Made by a program: the position numbers and the translations under genes. The notes below the pieces were generated by a model, which worked only from the letters and a program-made list of their open reading frames with translations, made no database searches and was not told the DNA's origin. A stretch of 54,717 nt of DNA. Origin: a virus. The stretch covers positions 1 to 54,717 of the IMG/VR virus record IMGVR_UViG_3300025674_000053. One strand, given 5' to 3'. Below are positions 46,072 through 54,588 of this stretch, one piece after another; the first letter of the stretch is position 1; each line of letters starts with the position of its first letter.

Positions 46072-49000
46072 TTAATCTTCCGACCACTGGCTACCATCCC
46101 AGAAGGACGCATTAAATGCTTCTGCGCTAGAAACTTCTGTGTCGAAGATTGTTCCAGCTGCTGATGCGGTAATTCTTTCAAATACTTGTGTACCTGTCTC
46201 AAACGTTGTAGTTGTAGTAGGAGTTGTCGTCCTAGTTGTATCTGTATCTCTAGTTGTTTGAATTGTTGTAGTTGTACTTTGACCTGTTGCATAGGTTGTA
46301 GTTCTAGTTGTATTGAATGTTGTAGTTGTATTAAATACTGTTGTTCTACTTGTTTCAGTCGCTCTACTAGTATTGAATGTACTTGTCGTGTCTCTACTAG
46401 ACCCTGTGCTTCTACTTGTAAGAGAGGCTCTTGAAGTTTCATATGTAGATACTGTGTCTTGACTTGTGACAGTTCCTCTACTTGTAAGAGAATCTCTTGA
46501 GGTTGCAAAGGTAGATACTGTATCTTTGCTTGTAACAGTTCCTCTAGTTGTTTCTGATAGTCTAGAAGTGTTGTATGTAGATACTGTATCTTTTGAAGTA
46601 AGTGTTGATTTACTTGTCCCTGTAGTAGTATTTGTATCAAACGTTGTAGTTGTACTTTTACTTGTGCCTGTTGACCTAGTTGTAAGAGTTCCTTGAGAAG
46701 TAGCATATACTGTCGTGGTGTCTCTACTTGTAAGAGTTGCATTACTTGTATCTGTTGATTGTGTTGTATTAAATACTGTTGTAGTATCTTTACTTGTTCC
46801 TGTAGTTCTAGTTGTATCTGATACTCTTGAAGTATTAAATGTAGTACTTGTACTTTTGTCTGTTCCTGTAGTTCTAGTTGTATCTGACAGTCTAGAAGTA
46901 TTAAATGTTGTTGTTGTATCTCTATCTGTAACTGTTCCTCTAGCTGTGTTAAATACTGTTGTAGTATCTCTACTTGTTCCTGTGCTTCTAGAAGATAGTC
47001 TTGAAGTTTGATATGTTGTCTCAAATTCTGTAGTTCTACTTGTATTTGTTGTCTGAGTAGTATTATAACTTGTTGACTGCGCAGTATTACTTGTTCTACT
47101 CGTATTTGTTGTAAATGATGTATTGTACGAGGTAGACTGTGCCGTACTACTCGTTCTACTCGTATTCGTTGTAAATGATGTATTATACGAAGTAGATTGT
47201 GCAGTACTACTTGTTCTACTTGTATTTGTTGTAAATGATGTATTATACGAAGTAGATTGTGACGTACCAGTTGTTTTACTTGTATTTGTTGTAAACGACG
47301 TGTTGTACGAAGTAGATTGTGCAGTACTACTTGTTCTACTTGTGTTAGTAGATTGTGTAGTAGTGTAACTTGTTGATTGTGCAGTATTACTTGTTCTACT
47401 TGTATTAGTAGATTGTGTAGTAGTATAACTTGTTGACTGCGAAGTATTACTTGTTCTACTTGTATTTGTTACCTGAGTAGTAGTATAACTTGTGGAAATA
47501 ATAGTATCTGTAGTTGCTGAAGTATTTGTAGTCCTTGTTGTAGCAAAGGACGTATTGTTAGTAAATACTGTTGTTCTACTTGTGTTTGTGCTTCTTGCAG
47601 TTGTAAATGATGTATTATCAGTATATTGTGTAAGTCTACTTGTATTTGTACTTCTTGTGGTAGCAAAGGATGTGTTATCAGTAAATACTGTTGTTCTACT
47701 TGTTGCAGTATTTCTTGTTGTAGCTTGTGATGTATTATCACTATATTCTGTAAGTCTACTTGTCGCAGTATTTCTTGTTGTAGCTTGTGATGTATTATCA
47801 GTATATTCAGTTGTTCTACTTGTTGCAGTATTTCTAGTTGTAGCTTGCGATGTATTATCAGTGTATTGTGTAAGTCTACTTGTGTTAGTAGAGTTTGTAA
47901 AGCCTGTACTTCTTGTTGTAGCAAAGGACGTATTGTTAGAAGTATTTGTATTTCTACTTGTCGCAGTGTTTCTTGTTGTACCTGCTAAGTCTTCAGTTAC
48001 TCTAGTCGTATTATTTGTAAATGCAGTATTTACAGATGTGTTTGTTCCGAAAGACGTAGCGTTTGTGAATGATGTATTACTAGCATACTCTGTAGTTCTT
48101 GCTGTATTATTTGTAAATCCTGTACTTCTACTTGTGTTTGTTCCAAAGGATGTAGAGTTTGTAAATCCTGTGTTATCGGTATATTCAGTTGTTCTTGCTG
48201 TGTTATTTGTAAATCCTGTACTTACACTTGTGTTTGTACCGAAGGATGTAGAGTTTGTAAACCCTGTACTTGCTGTATATTCAGTTGTTCTCGCTGTGTT
48301 TGTAGCGAATGAAGTAGCATTTGTAAACTCTGTAGTTCTCGCTGTGTTAGTTGCGAATGAAGTAGAATTTGTAAACGCTGTATTTCTTGCTGTGTTGGTA
48401 GCTTGAGAAGTGTTGTAATTAGTACCTGTAATACCTGCAGTAATAGTATCCGTAAATAATGTAGCTTGAACGTAGCCCTGACTATAAGAGAAGTATGTAT
48501 ACGTAAACGAAGTAGTAGTAACATGCGATGTATTTGTAGCCCTACTAGTTCCAAAACTGGTATTATTTGTAAATCCTGTACTTCTTGCTGTGTTTGTATT
48601 TCTTGTAGTATTATTTGTAAATCCTGTACTTCTTGCTGTGTTTGTATTTCTTGTAGTATTATTTGTAAAGCCTGTACTGTTTGATGTATTTGTATTTCTA
48701 GCAGTATTTGTGTTTCTAGTTGTATTTGCTGCAAATTCTGTAGTTCTTGCTGTGTTAGTTGCGAATGAAGTACTTCTTGATGTATTTGTACCTCTTGCTG
48801 TATTTGTATTTCTAGTCGTGTTAGCTGTATATTCAGTTGTTCTTGCTGTGTTTGTAGCAAATGAAGTAGAATTTGACGTGTTTGTACTTCTACTTGTTGC
48901 AGTATTTCTAGATGTATTTGCCGTAAACTCTGAAACTCTCGATGTATTCGTAGCAAAGGCCGTAGCGAAAGATGTATTTGTACCAAACGAAGTAGAGTTT

Positions 49001-50937
49001 GTAAATGATGTACTTCCTGTGTATTCTGTTAGTCTTGCTGTATCATACGAAGTATTTCTCGCTGTATTTGTATTGACAGCAGCAAGTGCTGTATTTCTAG
49101 AAGTGTTTGTAGCAAAAGCAGTATTGTACGAAGTACTATTCGTGAAGCCTGTACTTCTTGATGTATTCGTAGCAAACGCTGTATTGTAGGATGTACTGTT
49201 TGTAAAGCCTGTACTTCTTGATGTATTCGTAGCAAAAGCAGTATTATATGATGTAGAGTTTGTAAAGCCTGTACTTCTACTTGTGTTTGTAGACTGTGTA
49301 GTAGTATACGAAGTATTTACTGCATCTAACGCTGTATTTCTAGATGTATTGGTAGACTGAGTAGTAGTATAGTTTGTATTTACTGCATCTAACGCTGTAT
49401 TTCTAGAGGTGCTTGTAGATTGTGTAGTATTGTATGAGGTACTAGCCTCAAAAGCAGTGGTTGTATCATGTGCAGTATTTCTTGTTGTAGCAAATGATGT
49501 ATTGTCTTCGTAAGCAGTTGTTGTACTAAACGTTGTAGTTCTAGTTGTGCCAAATGATGTATTATCTGAATAAGCAGTTGTTGTACTAAACGTTGTAGTT
49601 CTAGTAGTAGCAAATGATGTATTATCTGAATAAGCAGTTGTTGTATCAAATGTTGTTGTTCTAGTGGTTGACTGAGATGTACTGTCCTCATATGCAGTAG
49701 TTGTATCAAATGTTGTTGTTCTAGTCGTAGATTGAGAGGTACTGTCTTCATATGCTGTAGTCGTATCAAATGTTGTTGTTCTAGTCGTAGATTGAGATGT
49801 ACTATCTTCATATGCTGTAGTCGTATCATATGTAGTTGTTCTTGTAGTTGATTGTGACGTACTGTCCTCATATGCTGTAGTAGTCTCAAATGTTGTAGTT
49901 CTAGTCGTAGCAAACGAAGTACTATTTGTAAATTCTGTAAGTCTATTAGTTAAAATAGTCGTATCAAAGAAAGTTGTAAATGTAGTTGTAGTTTCGTACG
50001 CTGTTGTAGTTGTGAGCGTAGTATTAAACGTTGTAGTTGTTGTAAAATCTGTTGTAGTTTCAAGCGTTGTGTTAAACGTTGTTGTTGTAGTAAACGTTGT
50101 TGTTGTATTAAATGCAGTAGTCGTATTTCTGCTAGTTTCAAATACTGTTGTAGTCTCAAATGTTGTAGTTGTATTAAATGCGGTAGTTGTAGTTTTACTA
50201 GTATTAAATGTTGTAGTTGTAGTAAACGTTGTAGTTGTGTTAAACGCAGTTGTTGTAGTAGTATTTGTATCAAACGTTGTAGTTGTAGTAAACGTTGTAG
50301 TTGTGTTAAACGCAGTTGTTGTACCTTGCGTAGTTGCATAAGTTGTTGTAGTATTAAATGCAGTTGTAGTACTAAACTCTGTTGTTGTTGTTATTGTTGT
50401 GTTAAACGTTGTTGTTGTATTAAATGCAGTTGTAGTTGTAAAATCAGTTGTTGTAGTTGTAGTTGTATCAAATGTAGTTGTTGTATTAAACTGCGTTGTT
50501 GTTGTAAAATCTGTAACCGTAGTAATGGTTGTATTGAAAGTTGTTGTAGTGTTAAATGCAGTGGTGGTAGTAAATGCAGTTGTAGTATTGATTGTAGTTG
50601 CAAATACTGTTGTAGTTTCAAAAGTAGTAGTTCTGTTTGTTTCAGTACTTCTTGATGTATTAAATTCTGTAGTTCTACTAGTATCGAAACCTGTTGTTGT
50701 ATTGTAGTCAGTATCAAAAGCTGTAGTAGTATTAAAGGTAGTTACAATATCAGTGGTATTTGTTGTTCTCGCTGTGTCAGTATTTCTAGTTGTTTCATGC
50801 ACAGCAGAAAACGGCCCCGCAAGGTTGCCGTTATCGTTTACATATACTTCATTGACCCTTCGTATTGTGCCGCCATCGTTGACTGCAAGGAAGGATATCT
50901 GACGTAATGTACCACTGTCATTAACATATATTGCCAT
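46072..50937 (-). CDS. Giant Thr/Ser-rich repeat fibre protein (mucin-like)
   Basis: A 1621-aa protein. Residues 1-47 carry three copies of a short motif (YVNDSGTLRQI, AVNDGGTIRRV, YVNDNGNLAGP). Nearly all the rest is low-complexity sequence dominated by Thr, with Ser, Asn, Arg and spaced Phe/Tyr: T-tracts with F every 6-10 residues first (TTTTFNTTTTF type), then 20-residue units such as TTRTTTFDTTTAYEDSTSQS, TNTSRSTGFTNSTSYNTAFA and TNTSRTSNTAQSTSYTTTQS. The last 45 residues are non-repetitive (VFERITASAAGTIFDTEVSS ... FWDGSQWSED). Context between virion-like genes suggests a tail fibre or surface fibre. No homologue is recognised. Regular aromatic spacing suggests a beta-solenoid or elongated fibril; Thr density would allow O-glycosylation. 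Confidence 0.8.
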   Translation of the reverse strand: MAIYVNDSGTLRQISFLAVNDGGTIRRVNEVYVNDNGNLAGPFSAVHETTRNTDTARTTNTTDIVTTFNTTTAFDTDYNTTTGFDTSRTTEFNTSRSTETNRTTTFETTTVFATTINTTTAFTTTTAFNTTTTFNTTITTVTDFTTTTQFNTTTTFDTTTTTTTDFTTTTAFNTTTTFNTTITTTTEFSTTTAFNTTTTYATTQGTTTAFNTTTTFTTTTTFDTNTTTTTAFNTTTTFTTTTTFNTSKTTTTAFNTTTTFETTTVFETSRNTTTAFNTTTTFTTTTTFNTTLETTTDFTTTTTFNTTLTTTTAYETTTTFTTFFDTTILTNRLTEFTNSTSFATTRTTTFETTTAYEDSTSQSTTRTTTYDTTTAYEDSTSQSTTRTTTFDTTTAYEDSTSQSTTRTTTFDTTTAYEDSTSQSTTRTTTFDTTTAYSDNTSFATTRTTTFSTTTAYSDNTSFGTTRTTTFSTTTAYEDNTSFATTRNTAHDTTTAFEASTSYNTTQSTSTSRNTALDAVNTNYTTTQSTNTSRNTALDAVNTSYTTTQSTNTSRSTGFTNSTSYNTAFATNTSRSTGFTNSTSYNTAFATNTSRSTGFTNSTSYNTAFATNTSRNTALAAVNTNTARNTSYDTARLTEYTGSTSFTNSTSFGTNTSFATAFATNTSRVSEFTANTSRNTATSRSTNTSNSTSFATNTARTTEYTANTTRNTNTARGTNTSRSTSFATNTARTTEFAANTTRNTNTARNTNTSNSTGFTNNTTRNTNTARSTGFTNNTTRNTNTARSTGFTNNTSFGTSRATNTSHVTTTSFTYTYFSYSQGYVQATLFTDTITAGITGTNYNTSQATNTARNTAFTNSTSFATNTARTTEFTNATSFATNTARTTEYTASTGFTNSTSFGTNTSVSTGFTNNTARTTEYTDNTGFTNSTSFGTNTSRSTGFTNNTARTTEYASNTSFTNATSFGTNTSVNTAFTNNTTRVTEDLAGTTRNTATSRNTNTSNNTSFATTRSTGFTNSTNTSRLTQYTDNTSQATTRNTATSRTTEYTDNTSQATTRNTATSRLTEYSDNTSQATTRNTATSRTTVFTDNTSFATTRSTNTSRLTQYTDNTSFTTARSTNTSRTTVFTNNTSFATTRTTNTSATTDTIISTSYTTTQVTNTSRTSNTSQSTSYTTTQSTNTSRTSNTAQSTSYTTTQSTNTSRTSSTAQSTSYNTSFTTNTSKTTGTSQSTSYNTSFTTNTSRTSSTAQSTSYNTSFTTNTSRTSSTAQSTSYNTSFTTNTSRTSNTAQSTSYNTTQTTNTSRTTEFETTYQTSRLSSRSTGTSRDTTTVFNTARGTVTDRDTTTTFNTSRLSDTTRTTGTDKSTSTTFNTSRVSDTTRTTGTSKDTTTVFNTTQSTDTSNATLTSRDTTTVYATSQGTLTTRSTGTSKSTTTTFDTNTTTGTSKSTLTSKDTVSTYNTSRLSETTRGTVTSKDTVSTFATSRDSLTSRGTVTSQDTVSTYETSRASLTSRSTGSSRDTTSTFNTSRATETSRTTVFNTTTTFNTTRTTTYATGQSTTTTIQTTRDTDTTRTTTPTTTTTFETGTQVFERITASAAGTIFDTEVSSAEAFNASFWDGSQWSED
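47041..47520 (-). repeat. 60-bp tandem repeats in the Thr-rich fibre gene (C-terminal part)
   Basis: Successive 60-bp units, each encoding 20 residues like TNTSRTSNTAQSTSYTTTQS, stay in register for about eight copies with only scattered substitutions. The shared element encodes TNTSRT (read as ..GTTCTACTTGTATTTGTT.. on the plus strand). Neighbouring blocks use the same 60-bp period. Confidence 0.85.
49481..49930 (-). repeat. 60-bp tandem repeats in the Thr-rich fibre gene (N-terminal part)
   Basis: Seven or so 60-bp units encoding variants of TTRTTTFDTTTAYEDSTSQS and TTRTTTFSTTTAYSDNTSFA. Adjacent copies differ by a few bases, mostly silent or conservative, showing expansion by duplication with selection on the encoded pattern. 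Confidence 0.85.
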
Positions 50938-50940
50938 CTC

Positions 50941-51162
50941 TTAACTCGAATATACAAACCATACATGACCGTCACTCGTGCCGGAAGTATTTGTTGGTGC
51001 GGTTGTTGTAATTGTAAAAGGTAGTCTAGCTTTTGCGATAGTACCTGAGCCTACCTTACTAGCTGCGACAGACCCTTCGAAGTTTCTACTTGCGTCAATT
51101 ACGTCAGCACCATCAATTTTGATACCAGCGTCCTCGATATTAAAATCTAATTTTTGTCCCAT
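50941..51162 (-). CDS. Small virion-like protein between the two fibre genes
   Basis: A 73-aa protein with GAGGT 6 nt upstream of its ATG. The first part, MGQKLDFNIEDAGIKIDGAD, then SRNFEGSVAASKVGSGTIAK, contains one copy of the 'S-K-V-G-S-G-T-I-A-K-A-R' pattern seen in the neighbouring repeat fibre, and the end is TSGTSDGHVWFVYSS. This suggests a short fibre-associated protein or a tip piece. The compact genes here are all on one transcript running leftward. Confidence 0.6.
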   Translation of the reverse strand: MGQKLDFNIEDAGIKIDGADVIDASRNFEGSVAASKVGSGTIAKARLPFTITTTAPTNTSGTSDGHVWFVYSS

Positions 51163-51163
51163 G

Positions 51164-54100
51164 TTATACCTCTATTGTTGTCCTTATAAACTTGAACGCC
51201 ATAGTATCTGTACTTGCTGGCGTTGCTCTTAATCTTACATTTCCTGAATTTATATCCGCATCAAATGTTGCCTGCGCTCCATTTTCAAAAATAGATGCGT
51301 ACTGTGTTAAGTATACATCAGTTCCGTCATGGAATAATAAAATTTCAATTGCTTGAAAATCTGTGTCTGTTGAATTATGTACCTGTACTAAATACTTAGC
51401 AGTTCTAAATGTAGCTACTGCAAAACTATCTAATGTAAACTGTGCTGTTGCAGATGAACTTCCTGAGCCTACACTCATACCAGCTACTTCATCTAAGTGA
51501 AGCATTTGTGGTGGATTACTATCTCTTACACCTAGTGTTTGTATATTTGTAATATCTCCTGTACCATTACCTAGATTTAAATCTCCAGTAAAGTTAATAT
51601 TACCTGACATTGTTTTACCACCAAGTGCTGCACTTGATAGTTGTGTAGTAGTTACAGAATTATTTGCAATCTCACTTGACCCAACAGCGTTTGCTGCTAT
51701 CTTTGCTGCTGTAACTGCATTAGCTGCTATTGAGCCTGTTGCTACTTGTGCACCACCAATTTTTGCTGTTGTAACTGCATCATCTGCTAAATGTATAGTA
51801 TCAATACTACCACTTATTAATTCTGCACTATCAACTGAGTTAGATGCTAAATCGCCTGCTGCAATAGTACCGTCAGCTATTTGTGTAGTTGTAATAGAAC
51901 CGTCTGGTATTTTTGCTGCTGTTATAGCGTTATCTGCAATTTCTGCTGTTCCTACAACACCGTTTTGGATTATGCCAGCTGTGACCGAGTTAAGTGCTAT
52001 TTCGCTTGTTCCGACAGCATTACCAGCTATCTTTGCACTTGTTACTGAATTATCTCCAATATGTATAGTATCAATTGAACCTGTTACGAGTTCTGCTGAA
52101 TCTACTGAGTTTGCAGCTAGTTCTGTTGCTGATATAGAACCTGCAACTATTTTTGATTGTGTTACTGAGTTATTAGCTAAATCTGCTGTTACAATAGAGC
52201 CATTTACTATTTTTGATGAGTCTACTGAATTAGCCGCTAGTTTACCTAGTGTTACTTGTGCGTCTGCAATATGTATTGTATCAATACTGCCTGAAACTAT
52301 CTCACCACTATCTACTGAATTTGCTGCTAAGTGACCTCCATTTATAAGGCCATTTGCTATTTGTCCAGCAGAATCTATAGCATTATCTGCTATTTTTGAA
52401 CTTACTATTTGGTCAGACCCAATATGTCTTGTTAAAATTCCACCTGATATAATTTTTGTTGCATTTACATTGTTATCTGCAATATTTGCTGTTAAGATTG
52501 TATTGGCTGCTATCTCAGCTGTTGTAATACTTCCTGCTACAATCTTACTTGCATTTACAGTATTGTTTGCTATTGCACTTGCTGTACCTGTTAAGTTACC
52601 TGTAACATTTCCTTCTACGTTTGCTACAAGTGTTCCGACTGCATATCCTGTACCTTCTGTATTTACTGTTGTGGTTGGCGCAGTCTGTAAATCTTTAAAT
52701 ATTTTCCACTTACCTGAGTCTCCAGCATCTCTGAAGAAACCTGAGTATTTGTCTGTTCCTGATTGGTCGTATAGTCCATAGAAACCAATGTCAACTGAAT
52801 CTGCTGAATCATTTGTTGTTGCTAATGCAAGTAGTGGGTCTGCTACATTAATTGTTGTAGAAGATACTGTAGTTGTTGTTCCTGATACAGTTAAGTTTCC
52901 AGATAATACTACATTACCTGAGAAAGTCTGTCCACCAAGTGCTGTACTTGCTAGTTCGCTTGTTCCTATACTGTTTGCGGCTATTTCTGAACTACCTACT
53001 GCATTTGCTTGAATTTTTGCTGATGTAACTGAGTTACCTGCTAGTTGATTAGTATTAATTAAACCGTCTTGAATAAATGCAACACTGTTGATTGCATTAT
53101 CTGCTATTTTGTTTGCTGTTACAGAATCAGTCGCTAGTTCACTTGAACCTACTTGTCCTGCTCCGATTTTTCCTGCAGTAACAGAGTTAGCAGCTAAATG
53201 TATAGCATCTATACTACCTGTAACAAGTTCTGCTGAGTCTACTGAGTTTGCAGCTATTTGTAAAGCGCCTACAGCATCAGTTGCTATGTGTGATGAATCT
53301 ATAGCATTGGCAACGATTCTATTACCATTGATTGCATTGTGTGCAATATTTCCTGCAACAATTGTGGAATCTGCTATTTTAGCACTTGTAACTGCGTCGT
53401 CTGCTAAATGTATAGTGTCTATGCCGCCCGATACAAGTTCTGCTGAATCTACTGAGTTTGCTGCTAATAAATCTGCTGTTACAGTACCACTTGGAATATG
53501 TATTGCTCCAATAGAGTTTTGTGCTATTTCTGAAGCACCTATTGTATTTTCCGCTATTTTTGCACTAGTGATTGCATTATCAGCCAGGTCGGCCGTAGCT
53601 ATAGTGCCGTTGACTATCTTAGCTGAAGTGACAGAATTATCTCCGAGTTTGGCAGTTGTGACAGCTCCCGCGGCGATTTTTGCAGTAGTAACCTGTAAAG
53701 CTCCTATGTGTATCGTATCGATAGAGCCAGTAATTAATTCTGCGCTGTCAACACTGTTTGCTCCAAGTTGAGTGCTAGTGATACTCCCATCAGCAATATG
53801 ATGAGCAGTAACGTTGTTTCCAGCAATCTTCGCTGTTGTAACCGCGTTTGCCGAAATGTGAATTGTGTCGATACTACCAGTAGCAATTTCGCTTGAATCG
53901 ATTGAATTTTCTGCTATTTCATTCGAGGTTATTGCATTTGCAGCTATCTTGGCTGTGGTAACTTGACCAGTTCCAATGTGGATTGTGTCAATACTTCCTG
54001 TTACTAATTCTGAACTGTCTACTGAGTTTGCAGCTAAGCCTGCGGCTGTTACCGAGTTATCTGCTACTGCAGTTACAGCTGTTGCTTGTAATTCAGCTGC

Positions 54101-54250
54101 TCCAACAGAGTTTGTTGCTAATTCTGCAGCTGTTACAGAATTTAAAGCTAATTCAGAAGCTGTAATAGCATTGGCCGCAATCTTACTTGCAACTACACTA
54201 TTGTTACCTATTGAATCTTGTTGTACTAAAAACTTACCTATTAACGGCAT
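51164..54250 (-). CDS. Tail fibre with NSVxxxKIA-type repeats
   Basis: A 1028-aa protein; the ATG at 54250 has GGAG about 10 nt upstream and follows the neighbouring stop directly. It starts MPLIGKFLVQQDSIGNNSVV. Most of the chain is made of about 8-12-residue units such as NSVTSAKIADNAI, VDSAELVTGSIDTIHIG and ITTAKIAANAV, a repeat I know from marine phage tail fibres that probably forms a beta-helix-like shaft. A distinct inserted domain (GGQTFSGNVVLSGNLTVSG ... DIGFYGLYDQSG ... TLVANVEGNVTGNLTG) lies at about 455-585. The C-terminal domain from about residue 870 (GGKTMSGNINFTGDLNLGNG, FRTAKYLVQVHNSTD, EILLFHDGTDVYLTQYASIF) is a common marine phage virion domain, possibly the receptor-binding end. 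Confidence 0.83.
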   Translation of the reverse strand: MPLIGKFLVQQDSIGNNSVVASKIAANAITASELALNSVTAAELATNSVGAAELQATAVTAVADNSVTAAGLAANSVDSSELVTGSIDTIHIGTGQVTTAKIAANAITSNEIAENSIDSSEIATGSIDTIHISANAVTTAKIAGNNVTAHHIADGSITSTQLGANSVDSAELITGSIDTIHIGALQVTTAKIAAGAVTTAKLGDNSVTSAKIVNGTIATADLADNAITSAKIAENTIGASEIAQNSIGAIHIPSGTVTADLLAANSVDSAELVSGGIDTIHLADDAVTSAKIADSTIVAGNIAHNAINGNRIVANAIDSSHIATDAVGALQIAANSVDSAELVTGSIDAIHLAANSVTAGKIGAGQVGSSELATDSVTANKIADNAINSVAFIQDGLINTNQLAGNSVTSAKIQANAVGSSEIAANSIGTSELASTALGGQTFSGNVVLSGNLTVSGTTTTVSSTTINVADPLLALATTNDSADSVDIGFYGLYDQSGTDKYSGFFRDAGDSGKWKIFKDLQTAPTTTVNTEGTGYAVGTLVANVEGNVTGNLTGTASAIANNTVNASKIVAGSITTAEIAANTILTANIADNNVNATKIISGGILTRHIGSDQIVSSKIADNAIDSAGQIANGLINGGHLAANSVDSGEIVSGSIDTIHIADAQVTLGKLAANSVDSSKIVNGSIVTADLANNSVTQSKIVAGSISATELAANSVDSAELVTGSIDTIHIGDNSVTSAKIAGNAVGTSEIALNSVTAGIIQNGVVGTAEIADNAITAAKIPDGSITTTQIADGTIAAGDLASNSVDSAELISGSIDTIHLADDAVTTAKIGGAQVATGSIAANAVTAAKIAANAVGSSEIANNSVTTTQLSSAALGGKTMSGNINFTGDLNLGNGTGDITNIQTLGVRDSNPPQMLHLDEVAGMSVGSGSSSATAQFTLDSFAVATFRTAKYLVQVHNSTDTDFQAIEILLFHDGTDVYLTQYASIFENGAQATFDADINSGNVRLRATPASTDTMAFKFIRTTIEV
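51650..54230 (-). repeat. Degenerate repeats encoding the NSVxxxKIA fibre shaft
   Basis: Dozens of copies of a short unit encoding patterns like S-V-x-x-x-x-I-A/V-x-x-x-I follow one another, interrupted by one non-repeat domain (about 52500-52920). Larger modules recur, for example the block encoding NSVDSAELVTGSIDTIHI appears several times with small changes. Confidence 0.75.
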
Positions 54251-54251
54251 C

Positions 54252-54584
54252 TTATGTTTGCTCCAAATACGATAGAACGACATCTACCGAACTTGCCGTG
54301 TTTGACGAAACTTTTATAATATCCCCTGCTTCTAAAACGACTTTTGCGTCGCCTCCTATTGGTGCAAGTGTTGAACCTGCTGGTATCTCTACTCCGTTCA
54401 CAATTGAGGCATGATGGTCTGAACTAGCATTATAAAACTGACAAGTAACAGTAATATCTGCTCCTGCAGTATTACATAAATATAATCCGATTATTGTTGT
54501 AGTTGTACTTGATGGACAAGTGTATACAGAGGTTAAACTTGTACCTACGTCAACTCCTGTCGCTGTTTTAAATGCTGATGCCAT
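54252..54584 (-). CDS. Small virion-like protein
   Basis: A 110-aa protein starting MASAFKTATGVDVGTSLTSV, with beta-sandwich features: YTCPSSTTTTIIGLYLCNTA, GADITVTCQFYN, GVEIPAGSTLAPIGG and KVVLEAGDIIKVSS. I recall this pattern (T..gvd..GTs.t.vYT.p.g..a.v.gl...N) in marine phage tail proteins. It lies directly upstream of the fibre gene. Probably structural. Confidence 0.65.
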   Translation of the reverse strand: MASAFKTATGVDVGTSLTSVYTCPSSTTTTIIGLYLCNTAGADITVTCQFYNASSDHHASIVNGVEIPAGSTLAPIGGDAKVVLEAGDIIKVSSNTASSVDVVLSYLEQT

Positions 54585-54588
54585 ATCT

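Noticed and set aside
46020-47024. 334-aa Gln/Leu-rich minus-strand open frame, and similar frames at 47469, 48222, 49389, 49950 and 50391
   Set aside because: These are alternate-frame readings of the Thr-rich repeats; the same triplet-biased repeats give Gln/Leu in one frame. They lack starts with ribosome binding sites and the Thr frame is the one with ordered ends.
46186-50707. Val-rich or Cys/Ser-rich plus-strand open frames opposite the giant fibre gene
   Set aside because: Antisense shadows of the repeats. They end at arbitrary points and have no plausible start signals.
46072-50937. CRISPR-like array suggested by regular 60-bp repeats
   Set aside because: There are no unique spacers between repeats; the period is coding (20 codons), frame is kept throughout and no cas genes are near.
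51972-54275. Plus-strand frames rich in Ala/Ser/Val opposite the second fibre gene
   Set aside because: Antisense shadows of the repeats that lack start signals.
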